This document shows positions 11,559-23,137 of a stretch of 64,000 bases of DNA, in pieces; positions within the stretch are counted from its first letter, which is position 1, and the number at the start of each line of letters is the position of its first letter. The position numbers and the translations under genes are program-made. The stretch spans positions 682,001-746,000 of the forward strand of contig JAACJP010000004.1 in NCBI GenBank assembly GCA_013368375.1, given 5' to 3'. The notes under the pieces were generated by a model. That model saw nothing but the letters and a program-made list of their open reading frames with translations, was not told the DNA's origin and ran no database searches. The stretch is from Tricholomella constricta. Its lineage: Eukaryota; Basidiomycota; Agaricomycetes; Agaricales; Lyophyllaceae.

Positions 11559-11792
11559 GGTGAACGCCAAGCACGCGCAAACAACGCGTCTCTCGACTGC
11601 GGCTGTGATGTCATTTCAAGCATGGTGTCCCTCTTCGGCCATGTTGTGGGCGTCCGGGGTGTGCGCATCCATCCCTGGGACTGTTCGATTTCGCTCTATG
11701 ACGTCTCGTACTCCTACACCAGCGTGCTGTCCATCTCCTCCCCCCACCTTCACATCTCTCTGCATCTTCCCACACCATCGAACCCCACCTTC

Positions 11793-12741
11793 ATGACTGC
11801 AACTCTCTATGACTACGACTACACTGACACTGCCCACCGCGTCTCCCTCTCAAAACTCCACCTCACCTTTGCCCTATTCCCCGTCGTCCCTGATACCCTC
11901 ATCGCTGCCGTCCTCGATGACTTCCGCGTCCGCGTCTTCACCTCCGAAAACACCCCTCCTTGGCTCCAGACCCTCCGCGGAAACCTCATTCGAACCGTGC
12001 TCAACGGCGAACACATCAGGCTCGACGACTTCAACACCAAATTCATATTGAGCACCACCGGAATCCGAGGGTCGACCCTCACCATCCCCAACGATGGCGA
12101 TACTAACACGGAAGACCTAGCAAATGGGCACCACGACTTGCCCGGCTCTTACAAGTCCGGCGAATCATGCCCCGATGTCGATGACGAGGAAGCCGTAGTG
12201 AGCTTGAACGCCTCGGAGTGGCATATCAAGAACTTCCAGGACAGGCTCTACTCATTCGGCTCCGTCGATGCGCAGCTCCGGCGTGCATGGGACCCGCAGG
12301 CGGACCGCGGATCCTTCGTCCTCATCGCAAAGAACAGCTGTTGGGTCCTTGCCCCTAATCCTCCGCCCACAGAACCCACCGTATCTAGGTCCATCCTCTG
12401 GTATGTATCGATCGCATATCTATCGACACGTCTGACGCTCTATTTACCGCTGCTACCACAGCACCCTCTGTGCCAAACCTCTGCACCTCCTCCAGGCCCT
12501 CCTTTCGCCCCTCCCCCTCGCTCTCAAAACAATCCACGACCCCGCATCCGCGATAACGCTGCACGTCCCCCGGCTCGACGTCACCTTTGACCGCTTCCGC
12601 TTGCAAGACGCAGAGCTTGTTCGCCAGGGCGCCGAGTTTGTAAGGCGGCGGTACGTGCTGCTCCAGGAGAAGGAGGAGATGGACGTCGGTGACTTTTTGC
12701 AGGATATGCTCATGCAGGGTATTCTGGGAGGTAAGGCGTGA
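11793..12741 (+). CDS. Unrecognised protein, divergent partner of COG8
   Basis: Exons 11793-12400 and 12462-12741 (61-nt intron) give about 295 residues beginning MTATLYDYDYTDTAHRVSLS. I do not recognise a family. The sequence looks like a real globular protein: balanced composition, regular hydrophobic pattern (LTFALFPVVPDTLIAAVL, then LQTLRGNLIRTVLNG), an acidic loop near residues 100-130, and a C-terminal helix-rich part ending FLQDMLMQGILGG. No signal peptide or membrane segment is seen. Intron phase and both splice sites agree with one continuous frame, which supports a functional gene. It probably shares a short divergent promoter with COG8. An in-frame extension upstream of the chosen ATG is possible but overlaps that promoter. 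Confidence 0.6.
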
Positions 12742-14287
12742 TGTGACTTCGGGGGAGGGGGAAGGGGCGCCCTGGTCCTTGTTTGCGAGGGAACGAAGTG
12801 TCTCGACGGCGCGCCACGACTATACACGACAAAGTACATCGGATTATATTTTCTGGTAATTTATTTCACTTACATATCACTTCTAACACGATCTACCTCA
12901 TGTATTTTACATACTTTCCAGACGCATCCATGCAGGGACGCTGCCCTCCCAGATCACTAATAAAAAAGCAATACAAGGAATAACGGTTTCTCAAGTCCAA
13001 GCGATACCAAGGGGCGGTGCCATCGGAATTAGGAGGCCAAGGCTCGGCTGGGATCTCCTCGAGGCACCTATGTACCCAAAAAACAACAACGGTGGAGTTT
13101 AACCTAGTTCAACCGAATCGATCCCGCGAACCAACACCACCAGCCAGGCCCCAAAAACCTTGACCTTGACCTTACCCTTGACAATCCGTTCCACCGGAAT
13201 TTCCGTCAACTCGCAAAAGGAATATTCGATTCGATCGGTATTGGGTTACCGAGCTTAAGTAAAGGTACAGCAGGTACTTGAGTGACAGTATCGATGGCAC
13301 TTGGATGGCACGGTGCAGCGCTGGCTAGGATTGCAATTGTTTTCAGGTGCCTCGAGGAGCTCCCGCGCGCCGACCCTTAGGCTTGCAAGTGCGCCCCGAG
13401 TCCCCGCCAATGGCAAGAGTTGGAATTCACAGTGGCATTATACCATGGTGCTATATATATATATATGCCCGCTGGAAAAAGAAAAACAAACAAAAAAAGA
13501 AGAAAAGAAAAAAGGGGTGGCGCCGCGTTGCTCAGTGCTACCGATTCGTTACGCGTGCAGTGTGCGATATCGATGGCTCGTGGGGCGCGCACGCGGCACG
13601 CGGCATGCGTGTAAATGTGTGACCTACATGTACAGGGGCTCCACAACCTCAGTTCCAAGTAACCATGTAACTCGAATTCATTCAAGGGCGCAAGTAATTG
13701 TAAGTGAGTATGTTCCCAACCGACACTCTCCTCGTGGCACCTGCGAGATATATTTCTCACACATTATGATTGACAGTGACACAAGAGGTTCCGAATGCGA
13801 ATCACGGTTAGATTGCCAGCGCGATCCAAAGTATGCCATAAGTAAGTAAGTAAGTAGTACAGCAGGGGGGGGTATGTATGTATTCTGGTACTAGCCACGG
13901 GAGTACTTGTACGAGGGTCCTCAGGCCCAGTCCACGTTCGAATGGAATGTTCAGCAAAAGGTAAAGGGGGAGCGGGGGTATAAAGGTGTGTCATGCCATG
14001 CACGTGTGCGTGTGATGCGTCGGGGGGGAAAATAAATGGAGGCACCAGACCGCCGGCAAAATACAAGTCGGAAAGAACAACAAAAGAGAAAAAGAAGTTT
14101 AGAAAAGCAAGTGACAAGCGATGGAACCGATCGCGAAGGGGGTAGGCGCATGGGAGAACTGGCGACGTATGTACACAGGCAAGGCAGGCACACCGCACGC
14201 CGGGTGCAATCCAACCCTCCACCCTGCCATGTACCACGTACCATGTGCCGTCGGTCGTCCCACTTGGTTCTTCATACTTCTTCAAGT
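12742..14287. other. Intergenic with simple repeats
   Basis: About 1.5 kb without a supported gene. It contains a (TA)n tract at 13452-13466, an A/G-rich tract at about 13476-13520 and four AGTA units at 13841-13857. Several frames are open here by chance, but none has a domain or splice chain. Confidence 0.55.
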
Positions 14288-17200
14288 TTAGATCGCGAAA
14301 CCGTACTAGCGAAAAAAGAAAGAAAATAAAGAACAGCGTGAGCGTGTGTCCTCACAACACAAACAACCAGAGAAGCTTCAGATACTCACCTCCCTGGGAC
14401 CGCCTTCAGACCCCGTAGACTTCGCGGTCGCCGTCGAAACCCTCTTCTTCGTCTCACTGATCGGTGTAGCGGGGAAGAGGAGCGCAGGGAACGATGCCAT
14501 CGCCGGTGGAACCGGGTCGTCGAACGGGTTGCTGCTGTAACTGCTGCTGCTGCTGCTGGCGCTGTTCATAGCGGCAGCCGTAGCCGAGCCTGGGTCGGCA
14601 AAGGGGTCGCTGGGGATGAGCGAGCCGGAGGACGAGGACATGTTCGAGAGAGTGGAGATCCGGAGGGGCGCGTCGAGGAACGGCACGGGTTTCTTGCGCA
14701 CGCCCGGGACTGGCGCGCTTGCGCCTTGGGCTCGGGCGTCGCGGATTTGGGCCATGGCGGGCGCGGAGACGGGCGCGGAGACGGGCGCGGCGGGTGCGTA
14801 GGTGTCGGTGTAGCCCCATGATGGAAGAGGGGGAGGCGAGGGGGATGAGGAGGAGGAGGAGGATGAGGAGTGGGAGTGGTGTACGGACACGACGGACACG
14901 GACGCGGGCGCGTGCGCGGCGAAGGGCTCGGGGGTCGCAGAGAGGAAGCCGCCGAGTCCTTGCTCGCGGCGGCGGCGACGGCGGATGATGACCCAAGAAA
15001 GGAGAGCCAGTACGAGGAGGATGATGGATGCGCCGATCGCACCGCCGACGATGGCTCCTGTTTTCTTGGAGGACGCGCTGGGCAGGCGTGTTAAATGTGA
15101 GCATGTATTTATTTATATATAATGGAGGTTTGGCATACTTGGAATTGTCGATGCTGGTGCTGGTGGGCACGGGAACACGTGTGGACAAGACCTGGGTACT
15201 GAGGACGGTTGTCGCAGAGGTATACACTTGGTCTCCTGCAGTAATGGTGGTGCTGGACGTAGTCACGGCGATTATATTCGTCGTAAATGGGGTATACGTG
15301 AATGAAGGTGCTTCGTCACCAGCTCCATAAGCCACGGCGCCTTCCTTGACGCTGAGAATCAAATGGTTCATGAGAAGAGATAAAAGAAATTTAAGCAATG
15401 CAAGAACACATACTGGGTAGGAAGACCAGCTGCTCCGTTGTTGTAAGCGGAGGCTGAGCGAGTCTCGGTGACGGACGGAGTGGCGGTCACAGTTGCGCCG
15501 CCATCATAAGACACCGTTGCACTTGTAGGAGGAACGACCACTGTGGTGCTGGGGACATTTCCCTTACCGTGTCCAGCTGAGCCTGGAACGGGAGGCACGG
15601 CAGTGGCAGGGGGTGCAGCGTGACTAGCGGACGACGTTTCAACGTTTCCGTTTCCTTTTCCGTTTCCTTTCCCATTTCCCTGTCCGTTTCCCTGGCCATG
15701 CCCATTTTCCTGTCCGTTTCCGTGTCCATTTCCCTGTCCGTTGCCCTGTCCGTTTCCAGGACCATTGTCAACTGAGCCTGGCGCAGGAGGTAGTAATGTC
15801 GGTACTTCCAAAGGCGGAAGAGGAAGCTCGGTAATTGAAGGCTTTTTTCCCTCTCCCTTTCCCTTTCCTTTATCTTGTCCTTTTTCCTGTCCTTTATCCT
15901 CTCCTTTTTCCTGTCCTTTATCCTGTCCTTTATCCTGTCCTTTATCCTGTCCTTTTCCCTGTCCTTTTCCCTGTCCTTTTCCAGGGCCATCGTCAACTGA
16001 GCCTGGCGCAGGAGGTAGTAATGTCGGTACTTCCAAGGGCGGAAAAGGAAGCTCGGTAACCGAAGGCTTGTTTCCCTCTCCTTTTCCCTGTCCTTTATCT
16101 TGTCCTTTTCCCCGCCCTTTATCCTGCTCTTTTCCCTGTCCTTTATCCTGCTCTTTCCCCTGTCCTTTTCCCTCTCCTTTATCCTGATCTTTTCCCTCTC
16201 CTTTATCCTGATCTTTTCCCTCTCCTTTATCCTGTCCTTTCCCCTGTCCTTTTCCAGGACCATCGTCAACTGGGCCCGGCGCAGGAGGTTCTTCCGAGGG
16301 CGGGGAAGGAGGCTCGGTCACCAAAGGCTTGTTTCCCTGTCCCTTTCCCTGTCCTTTATCCTGCTCTTTCCCTTGTCCTTTATCCTGCTCTTTCGCCTGT
16401 CCTTTATCCTGCTCTTTCGCCTGTCCCTTATCCTGTCCTTTTCCCTGTCCTTTTTCAGGATCATCGTCACCTGAGGGAGGGGTGGGTTCTGTTAATGATG
16501 GCGGGGGAGAAGGCTCAGTGACTGAAGAGTCGTTTCCCTGTCCCTTTCCCTGTCCCTTTCCTCCCTTTCCCTGTTCTTTTCCAGGCCCGTCGTCGACGGG
16601 GCGGGTGGGATCAGTGCCTGAAGGAGGCCCAGTTGGAATGTCTTTACCATTCTTACCGGAACCTTGAGGGACTGCTGCGGGATCGTTCGCGGGGGCCGGC
16701 GGGACCTTGGTTGTAGAGTTGTCATCTTTCGCCGGCCGATTGGGGGGGCCTGTACCCGAATCGCCGTCATCCTTGGCATTCGAGTTTGGTTTGGAGATGG
16801 TACCCTCATCTGCAGATTTCGGGTTTGTCGAGACGGGCGTGTCGTCGGTGTTCTTTGCCTTCGGGGCCTTTTCTGAATTCATTGTACGGATATATCCTGT
16901 AACGATAGAGCGAAGTGTACTTACTGCTATTTACCTCGTTCTCGCGTGATGGAGAGGATGGAGCATCTCCAGGAGTGGAGGCCACATCTTTGTTGATGGA
17001 AGTCCCATCTTTATTGGAGCTGCGAGCTGTGGAAGGGGTGATATCAAGATCGAGAAACAGAACAGTGTCAGTAAGAATATACTCACCGGGCTCATCCTTA
17101 CGAGAAGACTCATCATCCGTAGACTTCTTGGTCGAAGTAGGCGAGTTGGGAGCACTTGGCTTGGAATCACCTTTCGTTACGTCCGGGTTGCCTGTACAAG

Positions 17201-17393
17201 CGAGATAATTCAGCACGCGCAGATTGCATAAATACGCGATGATCGAGAATAATGGTGCCGCGAGCTGGATCGAGGATCCTCGAGAAGGGCTATGAAAGGC
17301 ACTGTAGTACGCACCGCCAGCGGATTTCGAAGATTTATCCTTCCCAGGAGCACCGTTCTGTCGCCGCCAGGACGCAATAACTAATGGAGCCAT
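14288..17393 (-). CDS. Single-pass membrane protein with long DKGQ/KGQG repeats
   Basis: Seven exons on the minus strand: 17393-17315, 17191-17087, 17026-16925, 16872-15414, 15351-15139, 15077-14390 and 14305-14288, giving about 887 residues. Order of regions: a short basic N-terminus; Ser/Thr/Pro/Lys-rich linkers; a large block (about residues 190-560) of DKGQ, KGQG and NGQG repeats broken by repeated TELP.PPLEVPTLLPPAPG modules; a Thr/Ser-rich stretch; a transmembrane helix at about 659-684 (GAIVGGAIGASIILLVLALL) followed at once by six arginines; and a Ser/Pro-rich tail of about 200 residues. This plan resembles fungal surface sensors or mucin-like cell wall proteins with a cytosolic tail. 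No signal peptide is seen at the chosen ATG, which is odd for such topology. Function is inferred only. Confidence 0.68.
15640..16580 (-). repeat. 12-bp minisatellite coding for DKGQ/KGQG, with larger duplicated modules
   Basis: Within the large exon, a 12-bp unit (plus strand TGTCCTTTATCC or TGTCCTTTTCCC) is repeated dozens of times. Superimposed on it is a module of roughly 225 bp, seen clearly at 15759-15865 and 15984-16093 and more weakly from 16256, each with CAACTG(A/G)GCC(T/C)GGCGCAGG. All unit lengths are multiples of three, so the coding frame survives expansion. Confidence 0.8.
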
Positions 17394-19056
17394 AAAGAAC
17401 GTGGAATACGAATAAAAGAAAGTGGAAGGAAGTACAAAGTGGAGAGAGATAAAAGGACCGTCAACGTTCACCAGACATCACAGCTGCCCTCCATTGCCAT
17501 CAGGCTGTTCAACAATTATGATCATTTCACAATGTGAACAAAGACTAATAACGGTTACTAAACTACCGTAGTTACACTGACTTAGATGGTTACTGTATAG
17601 AATCACATGAGCACAACATCACATTTGTCCTCGATTCTGGATGCATTTCAGTCGAGCTCGAGGCTTCATTCACAACATTAACTGACACTGCTTAATCGAA
17701 GATGACCACAGAACTTTGACCCGTGACAATGGAGGGAAATGGCATTAAAAATGGGCCCGACTTTGAAATTCCAGAGCATATCCACACGGTCGACCTGTCG
17801 ATCTGTCAAGACGGAGCTATAATTGACTTCGGGTTCACTGGTCAATGCCGGTCACGAACATCAAAAAAGTAACAGCGCGTGTCTGCAAGGACTGACCACC
17901 ATGGCCAGAGGCGTGCTGAAAAGATGTACAGTTTTTTAATAACCCAATCAATGACGAGAATGGAGAAAAACCAGGTATTCCAACTTCTGCCGGGAGGAGC
18001 GCTTGGTCCCGAAGTTTGCCCTGGCGGTGGGCGCCCGAAGCTTCCGAAAAGACTTCTGGGCCTATTCCCTGTTGGTGAAAGGGGCTGCTTAGAGGCCCGA
18101 GCGTTATGAGACTACGACCACCCCCCGTTTTAGTTGATGGGAGGGAAGATTGCGAGCTAATTGGTGGAAAAGCCACAAGTTTTGTTAGTTAGATGACAGT
18201 CATGCTCTTTCGATAAGAAAATTTGTTCATACCTACAGATTGTTTACTGCGTGTCGTCAGATAATATGAACAGAAGTGCAGCATGGTACTGCGTATCTTA
18301 GTCTAAAAATGTGGATTGAGATGATAGCTCAGAAGAAGTCGTTCGGCGGCTGGCGACATTCTTATGAGGATACAACAACGCCGCCATGTAATGCATGGCG
18401 CTGGTCTATAAAATACCCATGAGGTTTTGCCGGCACGTCGGGAACCGCCGGGCTTCCTAATCCCGACGCTCCAGTGAGCACGGAAGGGCCATAACATCGG
18501 TTCACCCTGTACGCACTCGGACCTGCCATAATTCCAGAAAAGATGATGAGAGCTTCTAATCTGACCTTGTGCAGGTGCGTCCTTTGTTGTGCAGCGCGAG
18601 ACCGGTGCCGGCGCAGTTGGAGAAAATTCTAAAGGAAAGACGAATGCGGCGAGCTAGGCTTGGGCTCTGGGCTCTAAATAAGCGTAGTGTGTGTATTATT
18701 GAACGCTCCTCCATGGAGGCAACGTGCACGATATCTGGAGGGAAACTGGGATATGCTCTTGTTCCCGGACCGTGTGCAGCTTGCTGAATTGTCTCCGTTG
18801 TCGGGGCAACAATGCAACAGTGGGATGAAGACAGGACGGATTAGGTAACTTCTAGGCACGATCGTTGAGCTATGCCGATCTCGATGGATTGCTCACGTGG
18901 CAGTTAGTGTAAATGGAACCTTCCTGGATTTCTTCTCCCTGTAGCGGCTCCCTTCGTATTTATTTTATATCGCTTTCTCTTACTACCACAACGCACGCTG
19001 TATTCATTCTCTACTTTTTGTTTTCCCTCCGCCCTCCCCTGCCGACTGTGCAAACC
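17394..19056. other. Intergenic, no gene seen
   Basis: About 1.66 kb between divergently transcribed genes (membrane protein on minus, Galpha on plus), so it probably contains both promoters. No coding sequence, tRNA or repeat was supported. Confidence 0.5.
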
Positions 19057-21711
19057 ATGACCAAAAGCAAGCATGAACCATCTCGACGGAGGTCCTTGTC
19101 TGATCCACTCCTTGCCGCGCTTCGTCCTCCGGCCAATGAATCCCCAATCCAACGGGAAGTCCGGCTCAAGGCTGAGAATGAGGCGAGAAAGGTCAGTCAG
19201 GGCATTGACGACATGATCAGGCAAGAGAGAAATCAGAGGAAGAAGGCCAAGCCGGAGGTCAATGTTTTACTTCTGGGACAGTCGGAATCTGGTAAAAGCA
19301 CGACGCTTAAACGTGAGTAGAATCTCTTTGGTTATTTATCCACCCCTTTGCGTCTGTTGGAGTGGTAACTGGCTGAGAGGGACTGGGCGGGGGGGGCACT
19401 GTCACCTAATACGTCCTCAGCTGCCCTTGTAAGTTGTGCTCACGCAGTCATGTGTCGCTGGTCTTGTACTCACGCCGTACCTTCAGTCCCACGCATGTCC
19501 TAATCCAGGCGCTGAGAACAAGCCATATGTCAAGCAGTGGGGCTTTGACTCGAGCTGCGCCGAATCTTACGTCGCTAGGCTCTATTTCCTCTGTGGGGCT
19601 CCATCCATGCCAGCACCTACTCAGAGTTGATCATCAATGTTGTGATTTCAAACAGCTGACGTAGCATCTTGACACAGAATTTCAGCTTGTGCATTCGCCA
19701 GCTACATTCCGTGCCGAGCGTATGGCTTGGCGAGCTGTAATCTACCTAAATTTAGTCCGATCTATTACCAGGTGAGCCCAGTTTTCCGACGAATCGCTTC
19801 TCCTCAAAAATACTCATCCTCGTTTTAGAATCCTAGACGCCCTAAGTCCAGAGGCTGACAACGTCGACGACCATGACGACGCCGATTCTCTTGAAACTGC
19901 ATCTGTTATAATCACCTCGAGCGGTCGACCTCCCTCCGCCATCAGCGGCACGCGAGTACCGAATTACGAATCTTATCGCTCACGTCTTGCCCCGCTTGCC
20001 GAACTGGAGGATCGACTCACCCGTCTCCTTTCATCGCCGGATGAAGATGAACCTACACATTTACCGCCGTCTCCAAATCGCGAGACGAACGGATACGCTG
20101 ATGGGAACGGCGCTGGTTACCCTGATTTCCCCGCTGGTTCTTCGAGTGGAGCTCGACCCGCGCCCACGATATCCATTCCCAAGATCAATTCATTCTCTGC
20201 GTCACCCATATCTCCTGCAAACGGAAACAATTCCGCCTATGGGTATCATTTTTCGCCGAGTTCAAGTAACGGCAGTAGCAAGTCCAAAGGCAAGGAGGTG
20301 TCGGTACATGCCTCTGCTAGTTGGAAAAAACCCTTCACTTTTGGCGGAAAATCCAAGAGTCCGAAGACCCCGAACTCCGGAGAAATTGAGGGATGGTGGG
20401 AAGACCCAGACGACCCTGTCCACGCTCTACATGCATGCGCCCCTGCGATGCAAGAGCTCTGGAAAGACCCCAGAGTTAGACAGCGGTTGTGCGAGAAGAG
20501 GATACGGCTAGAGGAGAGCAGCGGCTTGTACGTTCAAGGCCTTTTTATTTCCTCGCATCCTCTGATTTTTCTTTTGCTTTCACAGTTATCTCGACGATAT
20601 CTTTAGGATTACGGCAAAGAAGTACTTTCCAACCGATGGTCCGTTGACTCGCACGCTAGGGGCTATCTGTTCCACAAACAGCTGACGGGCGTCGTATTAT
20701 GTAGCGGATGTTCTCAAGGCGCGACTTAAAACTACGGGCGTGGTTGAGCACACTTTCTCCATCCCATCTGGGAATGGTCAAGGGGTTGAGTGGCGGATCT
20801 ACGACGTCGGTGGAGCCAGGAACCAACGACAAGCTTGGGCTCCGTACTTCGAAGATGGTCCGTTTCATTTTTTTTGTATCTTACACCCATATAGCCCTCT
20901 TTCAACGGCTTGCTGATGTGCTATTTTTGGTATAGTCACTGCCATCATCTTCCTTGCGCCCATTTCCGCATTCGATCAGGTCGAGTTCATCTCACATATC
21001 CACATCTTTGACGGGTGACTCATAGGAATATTTCGCGTCCCTTCAGGTTCTTACGGAGGTATGACGGTTTTTAGATCTAGTCTGGATTCATGTTAATCTT
21101 AAGCCCCTGGCCCAGGATCCTCACGTGAACAGATTGGAAGACTCTCTGTTCTTGTGGAAATCAGTCGTTTCCAACAAATTGCTGGCGAATGTAAGCATCA
21201 TCTTGTTCCTGAACAAATGCGATTTGCTCCAGGTATGACTATTGACGTTTCTGTCATTTTTTCTTGACACTAACCTAAGCGTTTTTCTCAGGCAAAGTTG
21301 GAGGCAGGCGTGAGATTGAGCCACCATATGGTGAATTACGGAGACAGAGCCAACGATTATGAAACAGTATCAAAGTGTATGTCATGATCGCGGTGTTCTC
21401 GGCGGTTCACACTGACCTCAGGTTTTACTATAGATTTTCGGCTCAAGTTTGGGGCAATGCACCAAACGTATACTCCCAACAAGGAACGAGAACTTTACAG
21501 TGAGCGTCTTCTCACTCGTTGCTGCAAAGTGACATAATAACATTGGCGGACCAGTTCACCTCACAGCCGTTACCGATACACGCAGGACGGCTATGATAAT
21601 ATCTACGGGTACTTTGCTTATTCTCTAATCTTTTTTTTGGAGCCTTATTTGTTTCTTCTAGTTCGGGACATAATCATCAAAGTCAACCTCAAAAATATGA
21701 AGCTTGTCTAA
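19057..21711 (+). CDS. Divergent heterotrimeric G-protein alpha subunit
   Basis: Twelve exons (19057-19312, 19678-19771, 19829-20527, 20586-20638, 20705-20857, 20936-20979, 21047-21058, 21116-21232, 21292-21376, 21434-21499, 21555-21608, 21662-21711) sum to 1683 nt, about 560 residues. Nucleotide-binding motifs are present: P-loop GQSESGKST (74-82), switch I with the catalytic arginine in ARLKTTG (Arg374), DVGGARNQR (401-409), NKCD (470-473) and TAVTDT (530-535). In ordinary Galpha the third motif is DVGGQR; here the catalytic glutamine is alanine (405). A low-complexity Ser/Pro/Asn insertion of about 200 residues sits in the helical domain (about 120-320). The N-terminus lacks the MGxxxS myristoylation motif, and the C-terminus (..NLKNMKLV) lacks the usual receptor-contact tail. 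It is therefore a Galpha-family protein with altered GTPase and membrane properties; its pathway is unknown. Confidence 0.85.
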
Positions 21712-22286
21712 CCGATATTAAAAATCAGTCTACCATTTATGCTCCTCGTTGGCCTGCTGCGATCTAACAGACTACGATTTCCTTCTACGACCATCCGCTC
21801 AACATACCTACGACATCAATTCTACCTCATCTTTCTTGGTCTCTCGTGATTTCGTATCGTTGCATCGCTTTTCCAGCTCGCTTGTTGTCTTCGTTCTGAT
21901 CGCATCTCGCACTTCCTTTCGCTGTTTCCTGTTCATATCGCTATCGTAGGAATCGTCTCGCTTATAATTCTCTATGATTAATGGTCTTCACAACCTGCTT
22001 TCCCTCCGACATTATGACCTAATACAACTACCAATGCTCAGACTTTCCGACGTTCTGAGTTCTGACCATGAATCTGATGCACTGTGCCAGTGTGAAGAAA
22101 ACTAAACAGCAGGATGGAACCCGTTCGAGAACGGACCAAGCAGGAAACTCAGCATCCCTGATTCGCTTAAGTTTGCCGCGGCAAAGATCCATCGCAGTTG
22201 GGGCTGCAATTCCGGATGTTTAATTTTGACCTCGGAGCAAGCTGAGGGGTATTGGTCACGACACCACGGAATCGCGACAATTGGAC
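21712..22286. other. Intergenic spacer
   Basis: 575 bp between the Galpha stop and the RidA start. It is AT-rich and pyrimidine-rich near 21760-21960. No gene was found. Confidence 0.5.
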
Positions 22287-22981
22287 ATGCTTTCGAGAAC
22301 CTTCGCGCTTTATAACCGGACTTTTCGAGCATCCACACTCAAAGCAGCCCTTTCTCAGACTCCCCTGACCTACCCGGTACGACACTTTCACCGCACACAC
22401 CCAGCCATGTCGACCGTAAAGACCCACTCCTCGCTCACCGTCGTTTCCACCCCCAGTAAGCCTGCCTGATCGGATACGATTTCACCCGATAAGACAGATG
22501 CTGACGCGCTTTGCAGACGCTCCGGCAGCCATTGGCCCGTACGCGCAGGCCATTAAGGCTGGCGATCTCCTCTTCCTGTCGGGATGTATCCCTCTCAACG
22601 CCCAGGGCCAACTCGTCGGGGAGGGCGACGTGACGGCGCAGACCCATCAGGTCCTGGCCAACTTGAAAGCCGTAGTGGAGGCTGGCGGTTCTGAGCTTGG
22701 AAAGGTCATCAAGACCACCGTGAGTGATGAATCCCAGATATAATCTGTGCTGACATCGTTTCTGTGGTGCAGGTTTTCCTTAAGTCTATGAATGACTTTG
22801 CAACCGTTAACGGCATCTACTCGAGCTTCTTCGGTCAACACACACCCGCACGGTCTGCCGTTGAGGTTGCAAGGTTGCCGAAGGATGTTCTCGTCGAGAT
22901 CGAGGCTATTGTCAGGTGTGTGAATGATCGTGAACGATCTTCGTTATATCGTATCTGACCTGTTTCTTCAGCTTGAAGTAG
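22287..22981 (+). CDS. RidA/YjgF/Mmf1-type enamine deaminase, mitochondrial
   Basis: Exons 22287-22455, 22517-22719, 22773-22915 and 22972-22981 encode about 174 residues. RidA proteins hydrolyse reactive enamine/imine intermediates (for example 2-aminoacrylate from threonine and serine dehydratases), and the yeast mitochondrial form Mmf1 supports isoleucine synthesis. After an N-terminal extension rich in R, S, T and F (about 40 residues, likely a mitochondrial presequence) comes the family core: [20 protein letters not shown], then a middle segment with [16 protein letters not shown], then [16 protein letters not shown] and finally [20 protein letters not shown] with the substrate-carboxylate Arg. 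The last exon is only 10 nt (..SLK stop). An internal ATG at 22408 could start a shorter cytosolic form. Confidence 0.88.
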
Positions 22982-23137
22982 GTACACATACCGCCGTAAA
23001 ATAGGTTACAACGTGGACTGGAAGTAGAAAAGAAATGCAGTTTGTAGAACAAAACAGATAACCTTGCGTTTTTAACGTCTGATCATAAGTGTTCAAGAGA
23101 AAGGAAACCATTGCAATTCATGTCCGTTAATACAATC

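Noticed and set aside
13301..13849. Open frame of 182 codons in the intergenic region 12.7-14.3 kb
   Set aside because: Crosses the TA and A/G-rich simple repeats, has no domain, and starts at an isolated ATG-like codon without splice support.
15741..16667. PCPFPCPLSC-type reading frames on the plus strand
   Set aside because: Antisense shadows of the KGQG repeat; the minus-strand frame joins cleanly to exons on both sides and to a transmembrane helix.
17394..17471. Hydrophobic N-terminal extension of the repeat membrane protein
   Set aside because: The frame starts with GTG and contains no ATG, so it is kept only as a possibility in the findings.
18913..19056. Upstream in-frame ATG extending the Galpha protein by 48 residues
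   Set aside because: The extension is hydrophobic and unlike any Galpha N-terminus; the ATG at 19057 sits just before conserved sequence.
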